From Verrucomicrobiales bacterium (GTDB taxonomy: Bacteria > Verrucomicrobiota > Verrucomicrobiia > Verrucomicrobiales > DEV007): 64,000 bases of DNA. The translations under genes and the position numbers were made by a program. The stretch covers positions 307,356 to 371,355 of the forward strand of contig JARGPI010000001.1 in the NCBI GenBank assembly GCA_029213005.1, in the 5' to 3' direction. Below, one piece after another: positions 8,366 to 18,342 of this stretch (positions are counted from its first letter, which is position 1; the number at the start of each line of letters is the position of its first letter). The notes below the pieces were generated by a model, which saw only the letters and a list, made by a program, of their open reading frames with translations, searched no databases and was not told the DNA's origin.

Positions 8366-10660
8366 TCACTCCAGCGCTTCGCGGAATTGAAGCAGGCGAT
8401 TGTAGTTGATCCCTGCGGGTCGCTTTTCCAAAAGCCAGTCGAGATCCTGTTTGGCGCCTTCGAAATTTTCAGTCTGAGCCTGAACCAGCGCTCGTTGAAA
8501 GCGGGCCTCGATCGCCTCCGGTTCAATTTCGAGGAGAAGATTCAAATAACTGAGCGCTCCGGGAGGATTCTGTTTCTGATTGATCTCGAGCCCGATCAAA
8601 TTGCGAAGCATCCGCATGGCGATCGCCTTGGGATGAGCGGGTTCAAAGGTGGCATCCGTGGTCCGGCCGCCGAATTGGGTCGCCATAATCTCGGCATCCC
8701 GGCGGGTCATTTCGAGACCGTTTTCAAAGACATTAAATAGTATCAAATCACTTTCGACATGTTCCTGATACCCGACCACAAAACGACCGGGCAACCCGAC
8801 GCCAAATACATTTCCCAAATCGAGTCTCTGAGCCATTCCGATAAAGAGAACGCTCAGAGTAATCGGTAGTCCTTCACGGTCGTCGAGGACGTGGTTGATG
8901 TAGCTGTTGGCGTGATGATAGTATTCATTACGACTGCCGTGAAATCCGTTTTCTTTAAATAGAAAATCCCGGAGCTTCCGAACCGCAGTGGCGTCCTTCG
9001 CTCCATCCAGATAGATCCGCCCATCACTAACCAGACGGGCGAAAACTTTCCGGTAGTGATCTTCATCCATCTCCGGGTCATCGATCCGGGCAAGCTGCAG
9101 GGCCACTTCGAAAAGATCGATTTCGCTCTCATCAGCGGGATTAACCACCGCAAGAAGGTCTGTGGCGACACTTTTGTAGTGAAGCGCACTTTTCAAATTC
9201 CGCATCTCCAGAGCGAGGGCTTCGAACTCCGCGGCTTTTTTATCGAGAAAAATACGACTGACCTCGTCATTCTCTGCCAGTTTCGATAATACCGAATCGC
9301 GATCCTGATTACCTACATATTTCTCAATCTCAAGATCGAATGCTTTACTTTGTTTTTCGCTCAGTTTGGTAAACTCGATTTGATCCGCAATTTCAAATTC
9401 ACGGAACTGCGCATTGGTTTTCCGGAATTTGCAGAGACCGGCTTTGGTCCCGGTTAAACCGCTGTCTTTCACCTTCACGGCCTCTTCGCCATTTACGTAG
9501 CCGGTGATCACCCCATCCTCGACTCTGATCTTAAGGTGATTCCACTCCCCCGACTTATAAGCGGGAACTGCTTTATCAACGAGGATCTTCCAGGAATAGA
9601 CACTCGGGCCATTGAACCGGGTGAGTCGCAACTTTCCGTTACTCGGGTAAAAGCCGTAGTGCTCATCCCCGCCATCGGACGAAAACGCCAACCCTGCGGC
9701 ACCCGATTCATCGTCGAGCTTCACTTTTACAGCGATTTCAAACGGGCCATCGGGAACGGCTTCCTCGGAAAGGCAGAGAGTCCGACCGCCAAAACCGGAC
9801 CCGGGCGTCTTCGCCTGAATCACTCCGGAGCGTTGATTCCAGTCACCGTCCATCACCACGCTCCATTGCCGTGGATCAAGAGTGCCTATCGTCTTCCATC
9901 GCGCCATGGGCACGGGGTTCGGCTTTTTCAAAATCGTGCTGAGATCATCGCTCTTCACCGCGAATCCGAGATTATCCCGAATCCGGTGTTTAAAGGTGAC
10001 CACTCCCATGACTTCGCCATTCAGATTCACGATGGGACCACCGCTGTTCCCCAGCTCAATCGGCATCGATATCTGAATCATCGGATAATCCGGGGTTTCT
10101 TCGCCGAGGAAATCGGCTTCGAGGTTTCGAATCGCTGAAACCACTCCCGAAACCACACTGAATTTCAGCCCCAGAGGCGAACCAAATCCGACAATAAGCT
10201 CACCCTGATCAAGAGCCTTCGTCTCGCCCAGTTTCAAGGGAACCAATTCCCGGTCACCCGGATCGATTCGCAGCACGGCGAGATCGAAGCGGCGATCGCT
10301 GGAGTGAATTTCGGTCACAGGAAATACCGATCCGTCGTTGAATTCCACCTCCACAGGCCGGGATTCCCCGATCACATGCAAATTGGTGGCGATCAAACCG
10401 GATTTATCGATCACAAAACCGGAACCGATTCCACGCTGATCGCCGTCACGACCCAGTTGTCGCACCGCTACAATGCTCGGTTTGACTTTTCCGGTTAAGT
10501 TCCGGATCAAATCGGGATCGATAAACTGATGGCTCTCTCCACCAACGATTTCCGCTTCCTGTGCAACTTTATCGAACGGATCCTCTGGAATTTGAGCCGA
10601 AGCTACCGTTATCAAACAACTGAGTGACAGAACAATACGGAAAGAGGTAAGCAAATCCAT
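8366..10660 (-). CDS. Exported HtrA-like serine protease fused to LamG-like and SirB1 domains
   Basis: A 764-residue secreted protein starting at ATG 10660 with signal peptide MDLLTSFRIVLSLSCLITVA. The longer upstream frame would overlap the divergent FG-GAP gene. Residues 55-245 form a trypsin-like protease with the triad His95 (ATNLHV), Asp126 (RRFDLAVL) and Ser206 (IELGNSGGP). Residues about 265-415 look like a concanavalin/LamG or DUF1080-type beta-sandwich (FEIAVKVKLDDESGAAGLAF, WNHLKIRVEDGVITGYVNGE). Residues about 480-690 resemble the SirB1/YchA transglutaminase-like fold (GLPITLSVLFIGMAQRL, GVGLPGRFVVGY). The end is a TPR-like stretch. There is no PDZ domain. Substrates are unknown. 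Confidence 0.8.
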   Translation of the reverse strand: MDLLTSFRIVLSLSCLITVASAQIPEDPFDKVAQEAEIVGGESHQFIDPDLIRNLTGKVKPSIVAVRQLGRDGDQRGIGSGFVIDKSGLIATNLHVIGESRPVEVEFNDGSVFPVTEIHSSDRRFDLAVLRIDPGDRELVPLKLGETKALDQGELIVGFGSPLGLKFSVVSGVVSAIRNLEADFLGEETPDYPMIQISMPIELGNSGGPIVNLNGEVMGVVTFKHRIRDNLGFAVKSDDLSTILKKPNPVPMARWKTIGTLDPRQWSVVMDGDWNQRSGVIQAKTPGSGFGGRTLCLSEEAVPDGPFEIAVKVKLDDESGAAGLAFSSDGGDEHYGFYPSNGKLRLTRFNGPSVYSWKILVDKAVPAYKSGEWNHLKIRVEDGVITGYVNGEEAVKVKDSGLTGTKAGLCKFRKTNAQFREFEIADQIEFTKLSEKQSKAFDLEIEKYVGNQDRDSVLSKLAENDEVSRIFLDKKAAEFEALALEMRNLKSALHYKSVATDLLAVVNPADESEIDLFEVALQLARIDDPEMDEDHYRKVFARLVSDGRIYLDGAKDATAVRKLRDFLFKENGFHGSRNEYYHHANSYINHVLDDREGLPITLSVLFIGMAQRLDLGNVFGVGLPGRFVVGYQEHVESDLILFNVFENGLEMTRRDAEIMATQFGGRTTDATFEPAHPKAIAMRMLRNLIGLEINQKQNPPGALSYLNLLLEIEPEAIEARFQRALVQAQTENFEGAKQDLDWLLEKRPAGINYNRLLQFREALE

Positions 10661-10694
10661 TGGCAACAGATTTTCAACATGACAGGGTAATGCG

Positions 10695-11939
10695 ATGAAA
10701 GCAATCCTGTCATTGCTCATAATCGGATACGTAATCGTTGTGCCGACTCAGCAGCATTCAGTCTGGAAACGCCATACGATTGATCCGGCGGCACCCGGCG
10801 AGGGCAAAAAAGGGGCCGACGGGGTTCGCCTCGCGGATGTCAACCGGGATCGCCTTCCCGATGTGGTGACCGGTTGGGAAAATGGCGATGCGATCCGGGT
10901 ATGTCTCAATCCGGGCAAAGACGGCATCAAAGAAAACTGGCCGGCCGTTACGGTGGGCCGGGTGAAAGACGCGGAGGATGCCATTTTCACCGATCTCGAC
11001 GGGGACTTACGGATCGATGTTGTTTCCGCCTGCGAAGGCAAAACGCAATCTCTATTCATCCACTGGGCTCCCGAAAAGCGGGAAGATTATCTGAATCCCT
11101 CGGCCTGGGAAACCGTCGAGATTCCCTGCACGGCAAAAAAAGCCCGTTGGATGTTTTTAACCACCTTTGATGTGGACCGCGATGGTGATGCCGACGTCAT
11201 CACCGGATCAAAAGGCGAAAATGGAGCGGTCGGCTGGTTGGTCAATCCGGGGCACAGCAAGGCCCGCAATCTTTCAAACTGGCAGTGGAAACCCCTCGCC
11301 TCCGCAGCCTGGATCATGACGATCCGGGATATCGATCTCGACGGTGACGGCCACCGGGAGATTGTTTATTCCGATCGCAAGGGCGCTCATTCCGGGATTT
11401 ACGCGATGAGTCATCTTACCGAAGAACCATGGATGTCGAAACCGACGCGCCTTGGATTCGCGGGAAAAGAAGTGATGTTTATCGATGTCGCAGATCTCAA
11501 CGGAGATGGCAAAAAAGATATCGCGGCAGCCCTCCGTCCTGAAGAGTTCGGCTATTTGTTTCAACCAAAGGAGCGGCCCTGGCGAAGCGCGTGGGAGGAG
11601 AAGTTATCCAGCCCTATTTTAAATCGGAGCGAGTTCGGTGGCAGTAAAGCGGTCCGAATCGGAAATCTGGACGGAAAACCCGGTCTCGAAATCGCAGCGA
11701 CCTGTGAACACGCCAATGGCAAGCTCTCGGGAGCGTTCTATTTTCCCTTTAGCATCGACCCGGTTAAAGCCATCGAAGCGACTAACATTTCCGGAAGCGA
11801 AGGCGTGAAATTTGACCGAATCGAGCTGCTCGATCTCGATTCCGATGGTGATCTCGATCTGATGACCTGCGAGGAAAGGGATAATCTCGGAGTGTTCTGG
11901 TACGAAAACCCCGCAATCACTCAGCCAGCGCCTCAATAA
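10695..11939 (+). CDS. Secreted FG-GAP/VCBS repeat protein
   Basis: A 414-residue exported protein beginning with signal peptide MKAILSLLIIGYVIVVPTQ. It contains at least six calcium-binding-type repeat motifs of the form DxDxDGxxD: DVNRDRLPDV, DLDGDLRIDV, DVDRDGDADV, DLDGDGHREI, DLNGDGKKDI and DLDSDGDLDL. Such repeats build a beta-propeller used for extracellular binding. No enzymatic domain is visible. It is divergent from the protease-fusion gene (34 bp between starts) and its 3' end overlaps the convergent caspase gene by 23 bp. The ligand is unknown. Confidence 0.88.
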   Translation: MKAILSLLIIGYVIVVPTQQHSVWKRHTIDPAAPGEGKKGADGVRLADVNRDRLPDVVTGWENGDAIRVCLNPGKDGIKENWPAVTVGRVKDAEDAIFTDLDGDLRIDVVSACEGKTQSLFIHWAPEKREDYLNPSAWETVEIPCTAKKARWMFLTTFDVDRDGDADVITGSKGENGAVGWLVNPGHSKARNLSNWQWKPLASAAWIMTIRDIDLDGDGHREIVYSDRKGAHSGIYAMSHLTEEPWMSKPTRLGFAGKEVMFIDVADLNGDGKKDIAAALRPEEFGYLFQPKERPWRSAWEEKLSSPILNRSEFGGSKAVRIGNLDGKPGLEIAATCEHANGKLSGAFYFPFSIDPVKAIEATNISGSEGVKFDRIELLDLDSDGDLDLMTCEERDNLGVFWYENPAITQPAPQ

Positions 11940-13089
11940 TCGCCTCGAGCCGCTTCTTTTCTGCTTTCAGCGCCGGAGCTTTAGCATTGACCTCCTGAAT
12001 CACTTTCTGAGCGGCAACGCATTGGAAATAGGGTCCCGAGCCCTCCCTGACCGGGGTTCTACGGTTATTGGTCAGGGTGACGATAACAGCTTCAGCCTTC
12101 TGCCAACGTGCTCTTTCGGTATCGATTTTTGCGGTGATCTCAGCGAGCTTAATTTTTGATTCGAGAAGCTTCTCCGACTGAAGTTCTTCCGCCTTGGTCG
12201 GTCCCACCACGGTCAAGGTTGGCGGCATCGCCACAGGTGGAGGAATCGGGACGCTTTCGCCCTCTCCGACCGGATAAAAGGAAAACGAAAGCGCTTCGGC
12301 CTCCAGTTTGCTGTATTCGGCGGGTTCGTGCATCACGCCTTTATTGGAGTCGCGCAGCACCCGGGAACGCTCTCTCACTTCCGCCCGGGTTCTCGCAAAC
12401 ACCTCCATCAGGTTTTTACCGGGCAACTGGACGTTTCTCGCTAAAACTCCGGTGAAAAGCCCGTCATTGGCCTGCTGTCCGGCATCCGCCGCATAGCTGA
12501 TCAGCATTCCGCTGGAAGCGTTGACCCGTCCCAACCCGGCTTTGGTCGTGGCGAGGGCCCGGGTTCCGCCATCCTGACTCAACTGCAGGGGATTATCGCG
12601 GCAGGAGTCGAGGATAATCAGCTTGAGCAGCGCATCGGTCTCATCCAGATACATAATCGCCTTCTTCAGAGCGACGGTCTGATACTCGAGCCGGTCTTTG
12701 ATTCGCTGAACGCTTTCGGTACCCGAGGCTTCAATCTCCGTATCTTTGACGAGCAGGAAATTTTCGCCGTGAAATTCTATTCCGTGGCCCGCAAAATAAA
12801 CCAGAGCGCATTCCGCTTCTTTAGCCGAATCTACAAAGCGATCGAAGCCTGCCATGATCTCCTCCCGGGAGCCGTTGGTGATTAGGTTTACCTCGAACGG
12901 AACCGGCAGATTCCGAAGCGTCTCTGCGAGAAGCGAGGCATCTTTCACCGCGACTTTTAACTGGGCCTCTTCCGCCAACTCCCGGTATTCGTCTATCCCT
13001 ATAATTAGGGCGACCCGGTCAGCTGCTGAACTGAAAACGAAACCGTTCAGGTAGAAAATGACAAAAAAGAGGCAACCTGAATTTTTCAT
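11917..13089 (-). CDS. Secreted caspase-family (peptidase C14) protein
   Basis: A 390-residue metacaspase/paracaspase-like protein. Residues 1-22 are a signal peptide (CLFFVIFYLNGFVFSSA). The p20-like domain follows: RVALIIGIDEYRE, VYFAGHG with catalytic His102, and LIILDSCRDNP with catalytic Cys163. An Ala/Gln region (SGMLISYAADAGQQANDGLF) is typical of the family. The last 85 residues are charged and heptad-like (EELQSEKLLESKIKLAEITA onwards), predicted as coiled coil and perhaps for oligomerisation. The export signal argues for an envelope or extracellular role rather than intracellular suicide signalling. No effector partner is adjacent. Confidence 0.88.
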   Translation of the reverse strand: MKNSGCLFFVIFYLNGFVFSSAADRVALIIGIDEYRELAEEAQLKVAVKDASLLAETLRNLPVPFEVNLITNGSREEIMAGFDRFVDSAKEAECALVYFAGHGIEFHGENFLLVKDTEIEASGTESVQRIKDRLEYQTVALKKAIMYLDETDALLKLIILDSCRDNPLQLSQDGGTRALATTKAGLGRVNASSGMLISYAADAGQQANDGLFTGVLARNVQLPGKNLMEVFARTRAEVRERSRVLRDSNKGVMHEPAEYSKLEAEALSFSFYPVGEGESVPIPPPVAMPPTLTVVGPTKAEELQSEKLLESKIKLAEITAKIDTERARWQKAEAVIVTLTNNRRTPVREGSGPYFQCVAAQKVIQEVNAKAPALKAEKKRLEAIIEALAE

Positions 13090-13170
13090 AGGTTGCTTGA
13101 TAGTAAATGAATTGCGATGAGAATTTCAAACAGTTTCTCAACCGCAACCATTGCGCTGATTCAACAGCGT

Positions 13171-13524
13171 CTACTTCGTATTAACTTCGAAGGTCACGAC
13201 CCGGTCAGCTTTGAACATAATCCCTCCGGGCTTCTTATCGGCTCCGGGAGTTGAAATTGATACTCGGGAGCCACTCACATTATAAGTGAAAGGTGTTCCG
13301 ATATGATCCACCAAAGCAGATTCCTCAAGCCCGAGTTCAGAAAGAGATTGAGGGGGCGCCCCTTTCTCTTCGCTCCAGGCGATAACCTCTGATTTCAGAT
13401 GATTGAGACGCTGGGTTGTGATCGTAGCGGGATTCTCTCCTTTTCGCCCAAAGGCGAAATACACCACCACCATGACGACAATTAAGCCGAAGATTATCAG
13501 GTTCGACTTTTTATTTTCGCTCAT
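13171..13524 (-). CDS. Small single-pass membrane protein, T2SSG-like
   Basis: A 117-residue protein with an N-terminal transmembrane helix (NLIIFGLIVVMVVVYFAFG). The soluble part (LPQ-like SLSELGLEESALVDHIGTPF, YNVSGSRVSISTPGADKKPG) resembles the C-terminal domain of type II secretion major pseudopilins, but it lacks the prepilin peptidase site, so it is unlikely to be a true pilin. It begins 20 bp after sdhB on the same strand and may be read with the sdh operon. Function unknown. Confidence 0.6.
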   Translation of the reverse strand: MSENKKSNLIIFGLIVVMVVVYFAFGRKGENPATITTQRLNHLKSEVIAWSEEKGAPPQSLSELGLEESALVDHIGTPFTYNVSGSRVSISTPGADKKPGGIMFKADRVVTFEVNTK

Positions 13525-13544
13525 AGTGGTCGATCAAATATTAA

Positions 13545-14300
13545 TTAGCGTCCTACCGCCTCTTTAACCGCAGCTTTGGCATAGTCGCGATTCAATTTGG
13601 CGATAACATCCGCGCTGATTTCTTTCGGACAAACAGCTTCGCACTCGTATTGGTTGGTGCAGTTACCGAATCCCTCTGCGTCCATCTGCCGAACCATACC
13701 CAAAACCCGTTTATCTTTCTCGGGTTGCCCCTGTGGCAGCAGATTCAGGTGAGCCGCCTTCGCTCCAACAAAAAGCATCGCACTGGCGTTTTTACACGCC
13801 GCAACACAGGCTCCGCAACCGATACAGGCCGCTGCGTCGAAAGCGGCGTCGGCATCGGGTTTGGAAATGGGAACCGAGTTGGCATCGACAGCTGAGCCGG
13901 TACGAACTTCAACATATCCGCCGGCGGCGACGATACGGTCAAAAGCGGTCCGGTCGATCACCAGATCTTTTACAATCGGGAAAGCTTTGGCCCGGAATGG
14001 CTCAATCCAGATCGTATCCCCATCGCGGAACTTCCGCATGTGGACCTGGCAGGTGGTGATGCCTTTCTCCTTGGAATGCGGAACTCCATTGATATTCAGA
14101 GAACACATTCCGCAGATTCCTTCCCGACAATCATGATCGAAGTGGATCGGATCGTCTCCTTTTTCCAAAATCTGCTCATTTACGATATCGAGCATCTCGA
14201 GGAAGGACGCTTCCTCCGGAATATCATTTGCTTCGTAGGTCTTGATCTCTCCGCGGTCATCCGCGTGAGCCTGGCGCCAAACTTTTAAAGTCAAATTCAT
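13545..14300 (-). CDS. sdhB: Succinate dehydrogenase/fumarate reductase iron-sulfur subunit
   Basis: A 251-residue subunit carrying electrons between the FAD of SdhA and the quinone site of the membrane subunit. A plant-type ferredoxin domain ligates [2Fe-2S] through [12 protein letters not shown] plus a later Cys (GITTC). The C-terminal domain carries [15 protein letters not shown] and [13 protein letters not shown] for the [4Fe-4S] and [3Fe-4S] clusters. It is third in an operon ordered sdhC-sdhA-sdhB (24 bp after sdhA). Subunit style and gene order match the b-type complexes of Bacteroidetes and Verrucomicrobiota. Confidence 0.96.
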   Translation of the reverse strand: MNLTLKVWRQAHADDRGEIKTYEANDIPEEASFLEMLDIVNEQILEKGDDPIHFDHDCREGICGMCSLNINGVPHSKEKGITTCQVHMRKFRDGDTIWIEPFRAKAFPIVKDLVIDRTAFDRIVAAGGYVEVRTGSAVDANSVPISKPDADAAFDAAACIGCGACVAACKNASAMLFVGAKAAHLNLLPQGQPEKDKRVLGMVRQMDAEGFGNCTNQYECEAVCPKEISADVIAKLNRDYAKAAVKEAVGR

Positions 14301-14324
14301 CGGTAAAACTTTCTAATCGGTTGG

Positions 14325-16304
14325 TTATTTGTAGCTCCGAACGGATGGTGTCACGGCTTCGAACTCAAGATTCTCTTTGTGAAGTTCCGGTTTCTTCCCG
14401 GGACCATTGTCTCCCCAGGCCGCTACGTAGGAAAATTCGTCATCACGACGTTTCGCTTCGCCCGGGTTGGTGAAGCCGGATTTCACATCCTCGTCCTCTT
14501 CAGTGAACTGATACTCCTCGCGGAAATGACCACCGCAGGATTCCTCGCGGTTCAAGGCATCATGACAGGTCATCTCGGCAAAATCGATGAAGTCAGCAAC
14601 GCGGCCGGCTTTCTCCAGCTCCATATTGAGGCTCGAGGTGCTACCCGGAATTTTAACGTTGGCCCAAAAATCCTCCCGAATCGCCGGGATCTTGGATATT
14701 GCTTCTTCGAGACCTTCCTTGGTTCGTCCCATTCCACATTTATCCCACATCAGGAATCCGAGTTCCCGGTGGAAACTGTCAACGGTCCGGGTTCCAGAGG
14801 CCCCGTTCTTCATCAACTGTCCGATGCGGGCATTCACGGCCTCCTCAGCCTCGCGGAAGGCAGGATTAGACGTGGTCACCGACCCCGGGGTCTCATTGAC
14901 CAGATACGATGGCAAGGTCGCCGGAATCACAAAGTAGCCATCAGCGAGTCCCTGCATCAAAGCACTGGCACCGAGACGGTTCGCTCCGTGATCGGAGAAA
15001 TTTGCCTCGCCTAATACGTGGAGCCCTTTCAGGTTCGACATCAAATTGTAATCGACCCAGAGTCCACCCATCGTGTAGTGAACCGCCGGATAAATCTTCA
15101 TCGGCGAAGTGTAGGGATCTTCTCCGGAGATTTTATTATACATCTGGAAAAGGTTTCCATACCGGGCTTCAATCGTGTCTTTACCGAGACGATCGATCGC
15201 ATCGCGGAAGTCAAGGTACACCCCGAGCCCGGTCTTGGCTACACCCCGGCCATCATCACAGGCCTCTTTTGCGGAGCGCGATGCAATATCACGGGGAGCA
15301 AGGTTTCCGAATGATGGATACTTCCGCTCCAAATAGTAATCGCGCTGGTCGTCCGGCACATCGCTGGCGGTCATTTTCCCGGCGCGAATTTTTGCTGCCA
15401 CATCGCGTGATTTCGGAACCCAGATACGTCCGTCGTTCCGCAGAGACTCTGACATCAACGTCAACTTACTCTGATAATCACCACTCACCGGAATACAGGT
15501 TGGGTGAATTTGTGTGTAGCAGGGATTAGCAAAGTAGGCTCCCCGCTTGTATGCGCGGAAGGCGGCCATCACATTACAGCCCATGGCATTGGTCGACAGA
15601 TAGAAAACGTTGCCGTAACCACCGGTCGCCAGGATCACACAATCCGCAGCGTGACTTTCGATTTTCCCGGTTTTCAGGTCACGAACCACGATACCTTTGG
15701 CATGGCCATCGACCTTAACGAGATCCATCATCTCGGTGCGGGGATACATTGTCACTCCCCCGCGGGCGATCTCTTTTTCGAGCGCCTGATAACAACCAAT
15801 CAGGAGCTGCTGTCCGGTTTGTCCCCGGGCATAGAAAGTCCGGCTCACCTGAGCACCACCAAAAGAACGGTTTGCGAGAAGTCCGCCGTATTCCCGGGCA
15901 AAAGGAACCCCCTGGGCGACGCACTGGTCAATAATATTCGAACTCACCTCAGCAAGGCGGTGCACGTTTGCTTCGCGGGAACGGAAATCACCACCCTTAA
16001 TCGTGTCGTAAAAAAGACGCCAAACAGAATCCCCATCGTTCTGGTAATTCTTGGCCGCATTAATGCCACCCTGGGCTGCGATGGAGTGAGCACGTCGGGG
16101 ACTGTCCTGATAACAGAAGCACTTTACTTGATAGCCCAACTCGGAAAGTGTTGCTGCTGCGGAACCGCCGGCAAGACCTGAACCGACTACGATGACGCTG
16201 AATTTCCTTTTGTTTGCCGGGTTGATCAGTGGAGCGGAATCTTTATACCTGGTCCATTTCTCTGCGAGTGGTCCCGGTGGAATTGCCGAATTTAACGAAG
16301 ACAT
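14325..16304 (-). CDS. sdhA: Succinate dehydrogenase/fumarate reductase flavoprotein subunit
   Basis: A 659-residue catalytic subunit that oxidises succinate to fumarate with covalent FAD. The dinucleotide fold starts at [17 protein letters not shown], followed by [17 protein letters not shown], which includes the His flavinylation region. The substrate/capping domain shows [18 protein letters not shown] and [22 protein letters not shown] and the C-terminal [10 protein letters not shown] are also typical. It lies between sdhC (38 bp) and sdhB (24 bp) and would feed electrons to the respiratory quinone pool. Confidence 0.96.
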   Translation of the reverse strand: MSSLNSAIPPGPLAEKWTRYKDSAPLINPANKRKFSVIVVGSGLAGGSAAATLSELGYQVKCFCYQDSPRRAHSIAAQGGINAAKNYQNDGDSVWRLFYDTIKGGDFRSREANVHRLAEVSSNIIDQCVAQGVPFAREYGGLLANRSFGGAQVSRTFYARGQTGQQLLIGCYQALEKEIARGGVTMYPRTEMMDLVKVDGHAKGIVVRDLKTGKIESHAADCVILATGGYGNVFYLSTNAMGCNVMAAFRAYKRGAYFANPCYTQIHPTCIPVSGDYQSKLTLMSESLRNDGRIWVPKSRDVAAKIRAGKMTASDVPDDQRDYYLERKYPSFGNLAPRDIASRSAKEACDDGRGVAKTGLGVYLDFRDAIDRLGKDTIEARYGNLFQMYNKISGEDPYTSPMKIYPAVHYTMGGLWVDYNLMSNLKGLHVLGEANFSDHGANRLGASALMQGLADGYFVIPATLPSYLVNETPGSVTTSNPAFREAEEAVNARIGQLMKNGASGTRTVDSFHRELGFLMWDKCGMGRTKEGLEEAISKIPAIREDFWANVKIPGSTSSLNMELEKAGRVADFIDFAEMTCHDALNREESCGGHFREEYQFTEEDEDVKSGFTNPGEAKRRDDEFSYVAAWGDNGPGKKPELHKENLEFEAVTPSVRSYK

Positions 16305-16342
16305 GATGAAAATTTGTAAAGTGGTTTAGCGCAAAACTGTGG

Positions 16343-17137
16343 TTATTCGGCGGATGGCACCTGGTTAAGTGAAGGACGGTACCCTGTCAGGTTATGAACG
16401 GCGCTGTTTTCAATCGCCGCCTGACCTGCAGCCTCTTTGTCATTTACGATGTTCAATAAAACGGTCAATGGAATGATCAAAAATCCGATCCAGAGAAGAA
16501 TCGTGATCCCCCAGGATAACGCTTTGGTTGCTTTCTCGGTTTTAGCCGAGCGCAGACCCAGAGTTTGGAAAATCGAAGCGATCCCGTGGCTGAGATGAGA
16601 GCAGAGTAGTGAGATCGCCACCACATAAAATAAAACGACCCAGGGAACATTGAAACCGGCGATGACCATTCCGTAGGTGTCATGACGGGAGGCATCGAGC
16701 GGATCTTTCAGATCAGCGAGACCCGAATCGACCCGGACGGTAAAGTGAAGAATGTGGAAAATGATGAAAGCGAGAATGATCAATCCACTGACAATCATCA
16801 TCCGGGAACTCCGACTCGCCTGAACCGTGGCCTCGTGCTCGTATTTTTCCTGACGGGATGCTTTGTTGTGAAGAGTCAGCGAAACGGTGGCGACAATGTG
16901 AAGAACCACAGCGACCAGAAGACCGATCCGGGCAAACCAGATACCGGCTCCATGCAACATATGATGGAGAAAGTAAGCATAATCATTCATGGCTTCGCGA
17001 CCCGCAAACACCAGGAGGTTACCGGCCATATGACCGAGAAGAAACCCGACTAAAAGAATCCCCGTAACAGCTACGACGATTTTTTTACCAATGGACGAGT
17101 TCCAGAATGCACAAAGAGATTTCCCCAAAGAATTCAT
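16343..17137 (-). CDS. sdhC: Succinate dehydrogenase cytochrome b subunit
   Basis: A 264-residue membrane anchor with about five hydrophobic helices, including KIVVAVTGILLVGFLLGHMA, IGLLVAVVLHIVATVSLTLH, MIVSGLIILAFIIFHILHFT and VVLFYVVAISLLCSHLSHG. Conserved histidines in these helices are candidate ligands for the two haems b of a single-subunit (B-type) anchor. This explains the absence of sdhD. First gene of the sdhCAB operon; 127 bp separate its start from the divergent peptidase gene, presumably holding both promoters. Confidence 0.93.
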   Translation of the reverse strand: MNSLGKSLCAFWNSSIGKKIVVAVTGILLVGFLLGHMAGNLLVFAGREAMNDYAYFLHHMLHGAGIWFARIGLLVAVVLHIVATVSLTLHNKASRQEKYEHEATVQASRSSRMMIVSGLIILAFIIFHILHFTVRVDSGLADLKDPLDASRHDTYGMVIAGFNVPWVVLFYVVAISLLCSHLSHGIASIFQTLGLRSAKTEKATKALSWGITILLWIGFLIIPLTVLLNIVNDKEAAGQAAIENSAVHNLTGYRPSLNQVPSAE

Positions 17138-17264
17138 TACCGCTTTGTCTAACCATTACGTAGGATAATTGCAAGGAGATCTCTTGTGTCAGTTAAATTC
17201 TTTTTGTTTCTTCATCACTGATTTGAATTCTCCCGAACGGTAGCCTATCGCTCTTTAGATCAAT

Positions 17265-17765
17265 ATGTCAGACGACACCATCATCAGAACCGCCTACCAC
17301 GAGTGTGGCCACGCTGTCGCCGCAGCCCTGCTCGGCGGACACATTGATCTGCTCACCATTGAGCCGGAGGAAGATGAGTTGTTCCCGGACCGCTCCGGTG
17401 AAATTCGGGTTGTCTGGCCCGAGGGAAACTGCTCGGAGCGTGAACTCGGAGTCAAAGAAATCAAAGTGGCGCTGGCCGGCCCCATTGTGGAAATGATCTA
17501 TGACGGTACCAAGTTTGCTCCCGAATTTATCGAGGAGTGGCATTATGATTGGAAACTGGCAGTGGACCGGGCGCGGGAATTTCTTCCGAAGAACAAGCCG
17601 GTCGCTCTGCATCTCGCCCATTTCGCCAATGAGCTGCTCGCCTTTTTCGAGCGCGACGATGTCTGGGCGGCGGTCGCAGCGCTCGCCGACGAGCTGGAAG
17701 CACACGAGAGCCTCGAGCCCGAAGATATCGACGATGTGTTAAGGGCTTGGCCCATTGGAATCTGA
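17265..17765 (+). CDS. Stand-alone M41-like (FtsH protease-type) zinc peptidase domain
   Basis: A 166-residue soluble protein. RTAYHECGHAVAAALLGG carries the HExGH zinc-protease motif near residue 12, in the context seen in FtsH M41 domains (HExxGHA). ALAGPIVEMIYDG matches the second M41 region, where FtsH has the AGRxAE motif, and the acidic region around VDRAREF could provide the third ligand. No AAA ATPase or membrane helix is present, so it is not FtsH. It could be a regulator or a protease fed by another factor. It is monocistronic between sdhC (divergent) and a small secreted protein. Confidence 0.75.
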   Translation: MSDDTIIRTAYHECGHAVAAALLGGHIDLLTIEPEEDELFPDRSGEIRVVWPEGNCSERELGVKEIKVALAGPIVEMIYDGTKFAPEFIEEWHYDWKLAVDRAREFLPKNKPVALHLAHFANELLAFFERDDVWAAVAALADELEAHESLEPEDIDDVLRAWPIGI

Positions 17766-17808
17766 TAAAATGAATTAATCAGAGTAAGGGTCGTCTCACC
17801 TGCGACCC

Positions 17809-18312
17809 ATGATACCCCCATCATTCCATATCAAAGCCCTCATTATCGCTGTCGTGAGCGTCATCGTCGCCCCGTTTTCGCAAAGCCAGGGATTCAGTCA
17901 CTACGGGCAAAATCCGCGAGGCTTTTGTAACAGCAATCCGGTCATCGTGGCCGCCCCTTCGGATGATATCGAGAAGAATATCTATGCGATCGATAACCTC
18001 GCCGACCAGATGGCTTTCCGTTTTGGCTGGGAAATGAAATTTGGTAAAGATCTTTCCAAGTCGAACGAACTCTATCGACAGATGAAGTCTTATACCGAAA
18101 CGACTAACGAACTCATCAAATCTTATCGGGGTCGGAACGGAATCTCTTTTCATGACTCTCTGCACGAAGTTCAGCAATCACTGAGCCGGATCCGTAATCT
18201 CCGGAAATCCACCCGGGTCAGTGAAACGGTTAATCAGATGATTACTCAATCGATACCCCTCGTTGAACGGATCGCAGAACAGGCCATCCCCGCTATCGTA
18301 AAGACTGACTGA
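17809..18312 (+). CDS. Secreted protein of unknown function
   Basis: A 167-residue protein with an N-terminal export signal (IKALIIAVVSVIVAPFSQSQ). The mature part is mostly helical and charged (DDIEKNIYAIDNLADQMAFR, LHEVQQSLSRIRNLRKSTR). I do not recognise a family. It lies 43 bp downstream of the M41-like gene on the same strand and ahead of a strong terminator, so the two may form a transcript. Confidence 0.6.
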   Translation: MIPPSFHIKALIIAVVSVIVAPFSQSQGFSHYGQNPRGFCNSNPVIVAAPSDDIEKNIYAIDNLADQMAFRFGWEMKFGKDLSKSNELYRQMKSYTETTNELIKSYRGRNGISFHDSLHEVQQSLSRIRNLRKSTRVSETVNQMITQSIPLVERIAEQAIPAIVKTD

Positions 18313-18342
18313 GGGATTTAGCGTAATCTACTATTTTAGAAT

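Noticed and set aside
15504..16181. 225-codon plus-strand frame opposite sdhA
   Set aside because: Antisense shadow; sdhA is complete and conserved here.
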